In this document: piece after piece, positions 15,704 to 23,277 of the stretch | Numbering within the stretch: the first letter of the stretch is position 1 | How the letters are laid out: each line of letters opens with the position of its first letter | NCBI RefSeq assembly: GCF_006912135.1 | Contig: NZ_VIRS01000047.1 | Span: 1-48,906 of the forward strand | Reading direction: 5' to 3' | DNA: 48,906 nucleotides | Source: Cryptosporangium phraense | GTDB lineage: Bacteria; Actinomycetota; Actinomycetes; Mycobacteriales; Cryptosporangiaceae | Notes under the pieces: generated by a model | Told to the model about the DNA's origin: nothing | Seen by the model: only the letters and a program-made list of their open reading frames with translations | Database searches by the model: none | Position numbers and translations under genes: made by a program

Positions 15704-16585
15704 ATGATCGTTGTCACCGCCCCCACCGGGCGGATCAGCTCCCGCCTCCTTCGCCTGCTCCTCGACGAGGACCGGCACGACCTCCGCGTCATCGCCCGCG
15801 ACCCCGACCGCCTGCCCGCCGACGTCCGCAAGAAGGTGCAGGTCGTGGTGGGCTCGCACAGCGAGCCCGCGGTCATCGACCGCGCGTTCCGCGGCGCGGA
15901 CGCGGTCTTCTGGCTGCTCCCGCCGAACGGGTCCGCCACCGACCGGACCGCGGCGAAGGTGGCCTTCGCCCAGGCCGCGGTCGACGCGTTCGCGCGCGGC
16001 GACGTCGGCCGGGTCGTCGGCGCCTCCAACCTCGGCCGAGGTACCCTGATGGCCGGACGGGCCGGCCTGGCGACGCTCTCGCTCGCGGTGGACGACTCGA
16101 TCGCTGCTACCGGCGTGCCGTACCGGGCGCTCGCTCTGCCCGGGTTCATGGACAACGTCGGCTACCAGGCGCGGGGCATCGTGGACGGCGGGGTGCTCGC
16201 CGAGGCGATGGATCCGGATCGCCGGTTGCCGGCCGTGGCTACCCGGGACATCGCCGCCGTGGCGGCCCGGTTGCTCGTCGACGAGAGCTGGACCGGGTTC
16301 GAGGAGGTGCCGGTGCTCGGGCCCGAGGACCTGTCACCGGCCGAGCGGGCGGCGATCCTGACCGACGTGCTCGGCCGGCCGGTGCGATACCAGCAGCTCT
16401 CGCTCGACGCTCTGCGGGCTCGGTTGGTCGGGCAGGGGTGGTCGGAGGTGATGGCGCAGGCGATGGTCGAGATGACGATCGCGAAGAACGAGGGCCTCGA
16501 CAACGGGGTGGAACGAACTACCGAGAACAGCACGCCGACGACGTTCCGCGAGTGGTGCGGAGAGTTCTTCAGCCCAGCGCGCTGA
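15704..16585 (+). CDS. NmrA-like NAD(P)-binding protein (copy 1)
   Basis: Atypical SDR of 293 residues in the NmrA/NAD(P)H-azoreductase-like group. It starts MIVVTAPTGRISSRLL; the usual TGxxG dinucleotide motif is changed to TGRIS, so one Rossmann glycine is a Ser. It is clearly paralogous to the gene at 17743-18618: GADAVFW, VGRVVG, LGRGT, GVPYRAL, VATRDIAAVA, EEVPVLGPEDLS and DVLGRPVRYQQ are shared. Roles in this family range from quinone reduction to redox sensing; none can be assigned. Start ATG 15704, with no strong ribosome site. It is divergent from LysR. Confidence 0.86.
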   Translation: MIVVTAPTGRISSRLLRLLLDEDRHDLRVIARDPDRLPADVRKKVQVVVGSHSEPAVIDRAFRGADAVFWLLPPNGSATDRTAAKVAFAQAAVDAFARGDVGRVVGASNLGRGTLMAGRAGLATLSLAVDDSIAATGVPYRALALPGFMDNVGYQARGIVDGGVLAEAMDPDRRLPAVATRDIAAVAARLLVDESWTGFEEVPVLGPEDLSPAERAAILTDVLGRPVRYQQLSLDALRARLVGQGWSEVMAQAMVEMTIAKNEGLDNGVERTTENSTPTTFREWCGEFFSPAR

Positions 16586-17333
16586 ACACGACCTCGGCCC
16601 GGTCGCGGGTGGCCGCCAGGTCGGCGATCCCGTCCGCGATGCGGTCCGGATCGAGCGTCGGCAGGCCGCCGACGGGCGCGGACGCGTCGGCCGCGGGCGC
16701 GCCGCTCGGCGGTGGGCCACCCGCCGCGGCCACGGCGGCGAGGGCCGCTCGGTGGATGTCTCCGCCGGTGATGAGGCCTCCGATCACCGCGGCGCCCGCG
16801 TACACCCCGGTCTCGGCCAGGGCGACGTTCATCGTCAGCGCATACGTGCGCAGCGCTGCCGAGGCCGGAGCCAGCGCGCCGATCATCGGCAGCGGCACGA
16901 CCGCCGACAGCCCGGTCACGTACAGCAGCGTCCCGGACCCGCGCTCGATCATTCCCGGCAGCACCAGCCCGGTGAGGTCGAGCGCGGGCCGGACCATGGC
17001 CCGGATCGCCTCGTCCAGGTCGGACGCGGTCGCCTGCAGGATCGGCGCCGGTCGCGCGGCCGGATCCGGCGCGCCCGGCCCGCAGTACAGCACCTCGATC
17101 GGCCCGAGCTCCTCGGTCACGGCCGCCACCGCCCGAGACGTCTGCGCCGGGTCGGTGACGTCGGCCGCTACGGCCACCGCCGTGATCCCCGCCGAGCGCA
17201 GCGCGGTCACGTACCCCTCGTGCCGATCCCCGTTCCGGGAGATCAGCCCGACCGGGTGCCCGCTACGCCCGAACCGACGAGCAACCGCAAGCCCCAGCCC
17301 GGGCCCCGCTCCGACAATCAGAATTGGTTTCAC
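16569..17333 (-). CDS. Atypical SDR-family protein lacking YxxxK
   Basis: Rossmann protein of 254 residues beginning MKPILIVGAGPGLGLAVARR (GTG start at 17333). The cofactor glycines are present (GAGPGLG, 9-15), but where the catalytic Tyr-x3-Lys should be the sequence reads ALAPASAALRTYAL, with neither residue in place. It may bind NAD(P) without ordinary SDR chemistry, or act as a regulator or scaffold. It diverges from the HxlR gene by 48 bases and overlaps the 3' end of NmrA copy 1 by 17 bases. The start has no clear ribosome site. Confidence 0.78.
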   Translation of the reverse strand: MKPILIVGAGPGLGLAVARRFGRSGHPVGLISRNGDRHEGYVTALRSAGITAVAVAADVTDPAQTSRAVAAVTEELGPIEVLYCGPGAPDPAARPAPILQATASDLDEAIRAMVRPALDLTGLVLPGMIERGSGTLLYVTGLSAVVPLPMIGALAPASAALRTYALTMNVALAETGVYAGAAVIGGLITGGDIHRAALAAVAAAGGPPPSGAPAADASAPVGGLPTLDPDRIADGIADLAATRDRAEVVFSALG

Positions 17334-17381
17334 GGGAAACACTGTCGGCGCCGCCGAAGACCCACGGAAGAAGGCACTTCG

Positions 17382-17741
17382 ATGTCCGGTAGGAACACCG
17401 TTGTTAGTTCCCTGCCCGCAAGGGTTCCGCTCGCCGAATACGAGGCCTGCCCGGTCACCGAGGTCTTCCGCCGCTTCGGTGACAAGTGGACGCTCGTGAC
17501 GCTGATGCTGCTCTCCGAACGGACGCACCGCTTCAACGAGCTGCAGCACCGCATCGAGGGCATCAGCCAGCGGATGCTCACCCGCACGCTCCGGGCCCTC
17601 GAGTCGGACGGTCTGGTGCAGCGAACCGTGCACCCGACCGTCCCGCCGTCGGTGGAGTACTCGCTGACGCCCCCCGGCCGTTCCCTGCTCGGACCCCTCG
17701 CGGAGATCGCGGCCTGGGCCGTCGGCCGAGAACCCGGCTGA
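17382..17741 (+). CDS. HxlR-family regulator
   Basis: Winged-helix regulator of 119 residues. It has the HxlR signature CPVTEVFRRFGDKWTLVTL (about 23-41), then RFNELQHRIEGISQRMLTRTL with the recognition helix near 65, and a wing ending PPSVEYSLT. Such proteins often sense redox stress or aldehydes through the Cys near the start of the domain, present here at Cys23. GGAAGAAGG lies upstream of the ATG. It diverges from the atypical SDR gene, the likely target, and ends 1 base before the second NmrA gene. Confidence 0.9.
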   Translation: MSGRNTVVSSLPARVPLAEYEACPVTEVFRRFGDKWTLVTLMLLSERTHRFNELQHRIEGISQRMLTRTLRALESDGLVQRTVHPTVPPSVEYSLTPPGRSLLGPLAEIAAWAVGREPG

Positions 17742-17742
17742 G

Positions 17743-18618
17743 TCAGAGGACAGCCGGTTTCAGGACCTCTTCGCACCACTGCCGGAACGTCGTCGGCGTG
17801 CTGTTCTCCGGGGTCCGAGTCACGCCGTGGTCCAGCCCGTCGTTCTTGGCCGTCGCCATGTCGGCCATCCCCTGGGCCATCGCCTCCGACATCCCGTTGC
17901 GCACCAGGTTGGCCCGGAAGTCCGCGACCGGGATCTGCTGGTACCGCACCGGCCGTCCGAGCACGTCCGTGATCGTCGCGGCCATCTCGTCGGAGCTGAG
18001 GTCCTCCGGCCCGAGCACCGGCACCTCCTCGACGCCGGTCCAGGTCTCGTCGACGAGCAGCCGCGAGGCCACCGCGGCGATGTCCCGGGTGGCGACGGCG
18101 GGCGCACGCAGGTCCGGCCGCGTCGGCCCGTAGAACACTCCGGTCGACCCGATCGGACCCGCCTGCCTGGCCACGTTGTCCATGAACGACGGCATGGTCA
18201 GCGCCCGGTACGGCACGCCGGTGGCCGCGATCAGGTCGTCCATGGCCAGCGTCGCGGTGACGTAACCCGCCTGCCCGGCCACCGGCGTCCCCCGCCCCAG
18301 GGCCGAGATGCCGACGACCCGGCCGACGCCCTTCATCGCCTCGAGGCCGGCGCGCGCGAAGCCGGAGTACGCGTCGTCCACGCCGGAGGCCCGGGGATCC
18401 GCCGGTACCAGCCAGAACACCGCGTCGGCCCCGTCGAACGCCGTCCCCACGACGTCCGCATCACGATGGGAACCGACCACGACCTGCACGCGGTCGGCGA
18501 CGCCCGGCGCGAGCCGGGCCGGATCCCGGACGATGACGCGGACCGGCGCACCGGCCTCGAGGAGGCCCTGCACCACCTGACTGCCGATGTGTCCGGTCGG
18601 CGCGGTAATCACGATCAT
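17743..18618 (-). CDS. NmrA-like NAD(P)-binding protein (copy 2)
   Basis: Paralogue of the gene at 15704-16585, 291 residues. This copy keeps the canonical start MIVITAPTGHIGSQVV with TGHIG. Shared blocks include VQVVVGSH, GADAVFW, SFMDN, AVATRDIAAVASRLLVDE, EEVPVLGPEDLS and a C-terminus with PENSTPTTFRQWCEE. An NAD(P)H-dependent quinone or nitro reductase, or a redox sensor, are possible. A GATACC-N5-GGTATC palindrome lies 56 bases before the ATG at 18618, matching the LysR box of copy 1. The intact motif here suggests this copy is the ancestral-like enzyme. Confidence 0.87.
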   Translation of the reverse strand: MIVITAPTGHIGSQVVQGLLEAGAPVRVIVRDPARLAPGVADRVQVVVGSHRDADVVGTAFDGADAVFWLVPADPRASGVDDAYSGFARAGLEAMKGVGRVVGISALGRGTPVAGQAGYVTATLAMDDLIAATGVPYRALTMPSFMDNVARQAGPIGSTGVFYGPTRPDLRAPAVATRDIAAVASRLLVDETWTGVEEVPVLGPEDLSSDEMAATITDVLGRPVRYQQIPVADFRANLVRNGMSEAMAQGMADMATAKNDGLDHGVTRTPENSTPTTFRQWCEEVLKPAVL

Positions 18619-18673
18619 GGCGCCAGTCAACGCGCGCCCGGAGCGAACCGGAAAGACCGATCGGCGCGCGATT

Positions 18674-18690
18674 GATACCCGCCCGGTATC
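18674..18690. promoter_or_regulatory. Second LysR-type box GATACC-N5-GGTATC
   Basis: Perfect 6-bp inverted repeat with spacer CGCCC. The inner ATACC-N5-GGTAT (18675-18689) and T-N11-A spacing equal those at 15633-15647. It lies upstream of NmrA copy 2 on one side and 53 bases upstream of the small membrane-protein ATG on the other. Confidence 0.6.
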
Positions 18691-18743
18691 AGCCCACACG
18701 CTGAGGACCTCGCCGGGTGGCGGCGTAGGACTACGGTGCGCGC

Positions 18744-18911
18744 ATGGCCAAGAAGACTGTGCTCCTGCTGACCGCACTGGGTATCGCTGCCACCGCCGTC
18801 GCGGTGATCGTCGCTCGCCGTCGCGAGGAGCAGGAACTGCTCGACAGCGGCGTGCTCCCGCTGGAGTACGGTGCCGAGCCGATCCTGGACTCGGTGTCTG
18901 AGGAGCGTTGA
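18744..18911 (+). CDS. Small single-pass membrane protein, 55 residues
   Basis: Short ORF with coding character: basic start MAKKT, one hydrophobic helix (about 6-24, LLLTALGIAATAVAVIVA), then RRREEQELLDSG and an acidic tail ending SVSEER. By the positive-inside rule the Arg cluster would hold the C-terminus in the cytoplasm. It resembles in layout, but not in exact sequence, the tiny DLW-39-type actinobacterial proteins. Third positions are mostly G or C. It lies alone between divergent and convergent neighbours. Function unknown; it falls below usual length cut-offs. Confidence 0.65.
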   Translation: MAKKTVLLLTALGIAATAVAVIVARRREEQELLDSGVLPLEYGAEPILDSVSEER

Positions 18912-18915
18912 TCGG

Positions 18916-19350
18916 CTAGTGCCAGTCGCTGATCTGTAGGTCGTCGGGGGCCGGGCGGCCCTGCCCGGTCTCGACGAGCTCCTTCAGGCTGAGCAGGAAC
19001 ACCGCCCACTTGGTGCTGCAGTGGTACATGAACTCGACCGGCTCGCGCCAACCCTCGTGGGAGAACAGCACGATCGTGTACTGGTCTCGCTGCTCGAGGC
19101 GCCAGTTCACGTCGGTGCCGATCCACTCCTCCGGTCCGTCGGTGACCAGCCAGCGGACCCGGCCGGCCGGATCGGCCTCCTTGACCTGCATGTCGAAGCC
19201 GCCGACGTCGCCGAACCGGAAGAGCAGCGTGTCGTCCTGGGACTTGGTGTCCCTCGTCCACCAGGCGGCGAGGTCGTCGGTCGTGGTGATCGCACGGTAG
19301 ACGTCGTCGAGCGGGGCGATGACGCCGATTCGATGCACGATGTCAGCCAT
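18916..19350 (-). CDS. SRPBCC-domain protein (AHSA1-like)
   Basis: START-like fold protein of 144 residues. The start IVHRIGVIAPLDDVYRAITT and the following AAWWTRD are characteristic of the AHSA1/SRPBCC group, as are the strand FRFGDVGGFDMQV and the long C-terminal helix VFLLSLKELVETG. Such proteins bind small hydrophobic ligands and are commonly paired with ArsR regulators, but no such gene is adjacent here. ATG 19350 has GGAAG close upstream and AAGGGA behind it; the longer reading to 19398 runs through the operator. Confidence 0.86.
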   Translation of the reverse strand: MADIVHRIGVIAPLDDVYRAITTTDDLAAWWTRDTKSQDDTLLFRFGDVGGFDMQVKEADPAGRVRWLVTDGPEEWIGTDVNWRLEQRDQYTIVLFSHEGWREPVEFMYHCSTKWAVFLLSLKELVETGQGRPAPDDLQISDWH

Positions 19351-19376
19351 CTTCCGGTCCCTTCGTTGAACTGATT

Positions 19377-19436
19377 GCAACCTTTGGTTGCGCATCAACG
19401 TAGCCCGGGTTCAGATCTCGCGCAACCTTTGGTTGC
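19377..19436. promoter_or_regulatory. Twin palindromes GCAACCTTTGGTTGC
   Basis: The identical 15-bp palindrome (GCAACC-TTT-GGTTGC) occurs at 19377-19391 and 19422-19436, 45 bp centre to centre. One copy is near each of the divergent SRPBCC and VOC genes. The form resembles ArsR-type operators found before SRPBCC genes, but the cognate regulator is not in the immediate neighbourhood. Confidence 0.75.
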
Positions 19437-19453
19437 TCATTAGGCTCATCAGC

Positions 19454-19894
19454 ATGACGTTCTGGCAGCTGACGATCAACGCGAAGGAACCGGCCCGGCT
19501 GGCGCAGTTCTGGGCGGCGGCGCTGGGATACACGGCGGTGCCGCCGGGTGCGCCGGACACGAGCTGGAATCGGCACTACCGGGCTCGGCTGGGTGATTCG
19601 CCGGCGTTCGCGGACCGGATCTTCGACCCGGAGGGGCTGCGTCCGCCGATCTGGTTCCAGCCCAGCCCGGAGGAGCGGACCGGCCCCAACCGCCTGCACC
19701 TCGACCTGTACCCGACCGGCCGCGACACGACGCTGACGTACGAGCGGATGGTGGAGATCGTCGACGCGAGGGTCGCGGAACTAGTGGAGCTGGGGGCGAC
19801 GGTCGAGCGTTCGGAAGGGTCCGACGACCCGGACGACGCGTTCTACTGGGTCGTGCTGAACGACCCGGAAGGCAACGTCTTCTGCGTCAGCTGA
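19454..19894 (+). CDS. VOC-family protein
   Basis: Glyoxalase-like protein of 146 residues. It starts MTFWQLTINAKEPARLAQFW and has IWFQPSPEERTGPNRLHLDL and a C-terminal WVVLNDPEGNVFCVS, the pattern of the Glyoxalase_6-like group in actinobacteria. It is divergent from the SRPBCC gene with the twin palindrome between them, so the two are probably co-regulated. Its last 52 bases overlap the opposing GNAT gene. Confidence 0.87.
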   Translation: MTFWQLTINAKEPARLAQFWAAALGYTAVPPGAPDTSWNRHYRARLGDSPAFADRIFDPEGLRPPIWFQPSPEERTGPNRLHLDLYPTGRDTTLTYERMVEIVDARVAELVELGATVERSEGSDDPDDAFYWVVLNDPEGNVFCVS

Positions 19895-20373
19895 AGCCGC
19901 CAGTCGTTGCTCCGCATGACCCGCCCGGGCGGGAACTCGAAGTCGCACTCGCCGACGAGCTCGAACCCGACGCGTCGGCAGACCGCGTTCGAAGCCCGGT
20001 TCCCCACCCTGGGAAACGCGTGCAACCACCCACCGCGCCCGACGGCGGCGGCTGCGGCCCGGGCGGCTTCGGCGGCGATTCCCCGGCCCTGGTACGGCGG
20101 GAGGACGTTCCAGCCGATCTCGTGGATCGGCTCTCCGCGCCAGGTTCGGGCGTGGTAGCCGACGCTCCCGACCGGCGTCGCGCCGAGGCGGATGCTGTAC
20201 ATGCATCCGGTGCCGTCGGTCGGGAACGCCAGGTAGCGGCGGTGGCGCACGAGCACCTGGGCGTCGGATTCCGGCCCACCGAGGTGGGCCTTCATCTCCG
20301 GCGTGTTGATCTGCCGGAGTAGCTCCAGGTCAGCGGTTGTCCACGGCTCGATCGTGACGTTCACCGGGCTCAC
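19843..20373 (-). CDS. GNAT N-acetyltransferase
   Basis: Acetyl-CoA-dependent acyltransferase of 176 residues, RimJ/RimL-like (Acetyltransf_3). The acetyl-CoA loop is GRGIAAEAARAA (about 96-107), preceded by HEIGWNVLPPY and followed by FPRVGNRASNAVCRRVGFEL, where the Asn-Ala-x-Cys-Arg segment is typical. The substrate is unknown. The 5' end overlaps the 3' end of the MFS gene by 44 bases, so the two are an operon read from the LacI-controlled side. The 3' end overlaps the VOC gene by 52 bases; a shorter true C-terminus cannot be excluded. Confidence 0.85.
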   Translation of the reverse strand: MSPVNVTIEPWTTADLELLRQINTPEMKAHLGGPESDAQVLVRHRRYLAFPTDGTGCMYSIRLGATPVGSVGYHARTWRGEPIHEIGWNVLPPYQGRGIAAEAARAAAAAVGRGGWLHAFPRVGNRASNAVCRRVGFELVGECDFEFPPGRVMRSNDWRLQLTQKTLPSGSFSTTQ

Positions 20374-21565
20374 CTTCCACCGTGTAGCGGCTGACCGCCA
20401 GTAGCGGGAGCGTGAGTGCGGCCAGGGCTACTCCCAGGGCGGCGACCGCGAGCATCGCGCCGCGCAGACCGGCCGCTCCGGCCCAGGCGCCGACGTACAC
20501 CGGGCCGAGCAGGAACCCGAGATACGACACGACGGTCACGATCGACGTCGCCCGGCCGCGCGCGGACTCGGCGACGTTGCCGGACACGATGCTCAGAAAC
20601 GTCGGGAACAGTCCCGCGGTCCCGGCCGCGGCCAGCACGAGTCCGGCCAGCGCCACCCCGACCGTCGGCGCCCGGGACACGACCGCCGCTCCGGCCGCCG
20701 CCACGATCGCCCCGACGACGAGCACCACCCGGGCGTGCCCGGGCTTCAACGCGCCGACCCCGAACCGGGTCACCGCGACCACCCCGGCGAACACCGCCGG
20801 CGCCAGCGCGCTCAGCCCCGCGCCGGCCCCGAACACGTCCACGAGATAGATCGCGCCCCAGCTCTGGTGAGCGTTCTCCGAGGCGAAGGCCAGGGCCCCC
20901 AACACCCCGACCACCACCAGAGCTCCGACCCCGGCCCCCGCCCTCCCGCCGAGCGAACCCCCACCACGCGAACCCCCACCGCGCAAACCCGGCGCCACCT
21001 CCGAATCCGCCGCGCTCGGCCGCGCTCCCGCGCTCGGCAGCGCCCGGTACATCGCTACCGCCGCCACCCCGGCCAACCCCAAAACCCCAGCAAACGGCAC
21101 CCACGTCGACGCCCCCGCCGCGTACGCCGCCCCGGCCCCGAGACTCGACACGACGACGCTCGCCGAGAACACTCCACCGGCCCGCGTGATCACCGGCCGC
21201 CCCGACACCCGCTCGGCCCGCCCCCCGACCGAGTTCATCGCGACGTCGTTCGCCCCGCTGGTCACCCCCACGAGCACCAACCCGACGCACAGCGAGACGA
21301 GCCCCTCCGCGAAAACCGCCGTCGCCACCCCGGCCGCCCCCAGCGTCGCGACCAGCCACGCCGCGCACCGCAGCCCCCACCGATCCAGCGCCCGCCCGGC
21401 CAGCAACATCGCCGGCAACGCGCCCGCACTCACGAACAGCAGCGCAACGCCCAGCTGCCCGTCGTCCAGATGGGATTGAGCCCGCACCCGAGGCACCGCG
21501 GACCCCCACGTCCCCCAGAAGGCACCGAAGACGACGGCGGCGAGGTAGGCGGCTCGCGTCAGCAT
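20330..21565 (-). CDS. MFS transporter
   Basis: Transporter of 411 residues with about 12 hydrophobic helices. GAFWGTWGSAVPRVRAQSHL in the first loop, GRALDRWGLR between helices 2 and 3, and GVTSGANDVAMNSVGG put it near the YbjJ/fucose-permease-like MFS group. A Gly-Ser-Arg-rich central loop (about 194-210) separates the halves. The divergent LacI regulator and its palindrome suggest a sugar or sugar-like substrate, though some YbjJ-like proteins have no known cargo. The ATG at 21565 directly adjoins the operator, so the message may be leaderless. Confidence 0.9.
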   Translation of the reverse strand: MLTRAAYLAAVVFGAFWGTWGSAVPRVRAQSHLDDGQLGVALLFVSAGALPAMLLAGRALDRWGLRCAAWLVATLGAAGVATAVFAEGLVSLCVGLVLVGVTSGANDVAMNSVGGRAERVSGRPVITRAGGVFSASVVVSSLGAGAAYAAGASTWVPFAGVLGLAGVAAVAMYRALPSAGARPSAADSEVAPGLRGGGSRGGGSLGGRAGAGVGALVVVGVLGALAFASENAHQSWGAIYLVDVFGAGAGLSALAPAVFAGVVAVTRFGVGALKPGHARVVLVVGAIVAAAGAAVVSRAPTVGVALAGLVLAAAGTAGLFPTFLSIVSGNVAESARGRATSIVTVVSYLGFLLGPVYVGAWAGAAGLRGAMLAVAALGVALAALTLPLLAVSRYTVEGEPGERHDRAVDNR

Positions 21566-21581
21566 TGTGTAACGCTACACA
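21566..21581. promoter_or_regulatory. LacI operator TGTGTA-ACGC-TACACA
   Basis: A 6-bp perfect inverted repeat with 4-base spacer fills half of the 30-base gap between the divergent MFS ATG (21565) and the LacI GTG (21596). An even palindrome with central CG is the LacI-family form. Confidence 0.7.
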
Positions 21582-21595
21582 GATACGATCACCGC

Positions 21596-22585
21596 GTGCA
21601 ATCAGGCCGGGTGACGATGACCGACGTAGCCCGCGAAGCGGGCGTGTCGCCGATGACCGTGTCGTACACGTACAACCGACCGCAGCGGGTCTCGGCCGAG
21701 ACCCGCGCCCGGGTGCTGGCCGCAGCCGAGGCGCTCGGCTACGCCGGCCCCGACCCGAGCGCCCGCTCCCTTCGCTACGGGGCCACCCGCAACCTCGGCC
21801 TGGTCCTCGGCGAACACCTCACGTACGCGTTCGACGACCCGCAGGCGGTCGTGTTCCTGGCCGGCCTGGCCGAGGTCTGCGCCGAGCGCGGCTACGGGTT
21901 GCTGATCGTGCCCACGGGCACCGGCGACGAGGACGCCGACCGGGTCCGGGCCGCCGCCGTCGACGCGTACGTGGTCTGGACGACGACGGAGGACGATCCC
22001 GTGCTCGCCGCCACCCGGTCCACCCGCCGCCCGGTCGTCGTCCACGGCGGACCGGAGCTGCCCGGCACGACGATGATCGGGATCGACAACCGGGCCGCGG
22101 CGCGGGCCGTCGGGCTGGAGGTCTTCGCCGGCGTGCGGAAGCCCGCCGTGCTGAGCTTTCCGCTCGACCGCAACCGGGAGACGTTCGTCCGGACCGGCCT
22201 CGACCCGGAGACGGTCGCGTTCCCGGTGACGCGCGACCGGCTCGCGGGCTACCGCGACGCCGCCCGCGAGCTGGGCATCGACTGGTCGACGGTCCCGGTC
22301 GGCGTGTGCCGCACCAGCGACGAGGGCGAGGCCCGGACGATCCTGCGGCAGCTGCCCGACGTGGACGCGGTCGCCGCGATGAGCGACCAGCTGGCCCTGG
22401 CCGCGCTCCCCGGACGGGTCAGCGGCTGGGACGACTCGGCGGTCGCCGCGGAACACGACCTCACGACGATCGCCCAGTCGCTACGAGCCCAGGGCGCCGC
22501 CTGCGCCACCACCGCGCTGGGCGGGGACGCCCCCACGCACCGCGACTCCTGGCACCTGATCCGCCGGGCGTCTACGAGCCGGTGA
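21596..22585 (+). CDS. LacI-family repressor
   Basis: Regulator of 329 residues. The LacI HTH is TMTDVAREAGVSPMTVSYTY with the hinge RVSAETRARVLAAAEALGY (together about 7-50). A periplasmic-binding-like sensor follows to the end (LGLVLGEHL, AMSDQLALAAL). The sugar-contact regions are divergent, so the effector cannot be read. Start options are the GTG at 21596 or the ATG at 21617. It is divergent from the MFS-GNAT pair, which it probably represses together with itself. Confidence 0.9.
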   Translation: MQSGRVTMTDVAREAGVSPMTVSYTYNRPQRVSAETRARVLAAAEALGYAGPDPSARSLRYGATRNLGLVLGEHLTYAFDDPQAVVFLAGLAEVCAERGYGLLIVPTGTGDEDADRVRAAAVDAYVVWTTTEDDPVLAATRSTRRPVVVHGGPELPGTTMIGIDNRAAARAVGLEVFAGVRKPAVLSFPLDRNRETFVRTGLDPETVAFPVTRDRLAGYRDAARELGIDWSTVPVGVCRTSDEGEARTILRQLPDVDAVAAMSDQLALAALPGRVSGWDDSAVAAEHDLTTIAQSLRAQGAACATTALGGDAPTHRDSWHLIRRASTSR

Positions 22586-22591
22586 AACTCC

Positions 22592-22981
22592 CTACGCCTT
22601 GCGCGCGGCGATCTGGATGAGGTTGCCGCAGGTGTCGTCGAAGACCGCGGTCACGACCGGCCCCATGTCCACCGGCTCCTGCGTGAACACCACCCCGAGC
22701 CCGGTCAACCGCTCGAACTCGGCCTGCACGTCGTCGACCGCGAACGACGTGAACGGGATGCCGTCGGTCACCAGCGCCTCCTTGAACGGCGGCACGGCCG
22801 GATGCGCGGACGGCTCGAGCAGCAGCTCGACCCCGGCGGGCTCCTCCGGCGACACGAGGGTCAGCCAGCGGTGCTCTCCCATCGGGATGTCGTCCTTCAC
22901 CGTGAACCCGAGGATGTCGGTGTAGAACCGCTCCGCCTTGGCCTGGTCGTCGACGAACACGCTGGTGACGGTGATCTTCAC
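22592..22981 (-). CDS. VOC-family protein in ArsR operon
   Basis: Glyoxalase/bleomycin-resistance-like protein of 129 residues: MKITVTSVFVDDQAKAERFY at the start, ITSFAV-type central strand at FTSFAVDDVQAEFE, and the end TAVFDDTCGNLIQIAA with the family's metal-or-equivalent Glu replaced by Gln. Six bases separate it from the ArsR stop, so both are on one message. Pairs of this kind are common in actinobacteria, but the ligand is unknown. Confidence 0.88.
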   Translation of the reverse strand: MKITVTSVFVDDQAKAERFYTDILGFTVKDDIPMGEHRWLTLVSPEEPAGVELLLEPSAHPAVPPFKEALVTDGIPFTSFAVDDVQAEFERLTGLGVVFTQEPVDMGPVVTAVFDDTCGNLIQIAARKA

Positions 22982-22987
22982 GGTCGG

Positions 22988-23269
22988 CTACTCCTCCTCG
23001 GGTGCGAGTGGCCATCGGTCGACGATGGCCCGCAGCGGTGACGTGTCGAGCCGGTGGTACTTGTACCGGCCTTCGCGCCTCGTGATGACCAGGCCGGCCG
23101 CCTCGAGGACGTCGAGATGCTGCGAGATCGCCTGCCGCGACGAGTTGAGCCCGTGCTTCATCGACAGCCGGCCGCAGATCTCGAACAGCGTCTGGTCGTC
23201 CCGTTCGCGCAGCTCGTCGAGGATGACGCGGCGCGTAGGGTCGGCCAACGCCTTGAACACGTCCGCCAC
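22988..23269 (-). CDS. ArsR-family repressor
   Basis: Winged-helix regulator of 93 residues (GTG start 23269): VADVFKALADPTRRVILDEL, then NSSRQAISQHLDVLEAAGLV as the HTH and GRYKYHRLD as the wing. No Cys pair for metal binding is in the usual helix; a Cys in FEICGRLS is isolated. An apparent TTG start at 23305 would run through its own promoter and is rejected. TTGACA-N17-CTATCG ends 7 bases before the GTG, so the mRNA is probably leaderless. Confidence 0.9.
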   Translation of the reverse strand: MADVFKALADPTRRVILDELRERDDQTLFEICGRLSMKHGLNSSRQAISQHLDVLEAAGLVITRREGRYKYHRLDTSPLRAIVDRWPLAPEEE

Positions 23270-23277
23270 GCCCGAAC

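Noticed and set aside
20735-21595. Long plus-strand frame leading into the LacI gene
   Set aside because: Arg/Pro/His-rich shadow of the MFS gene; the LacI HTH begins near 21617.
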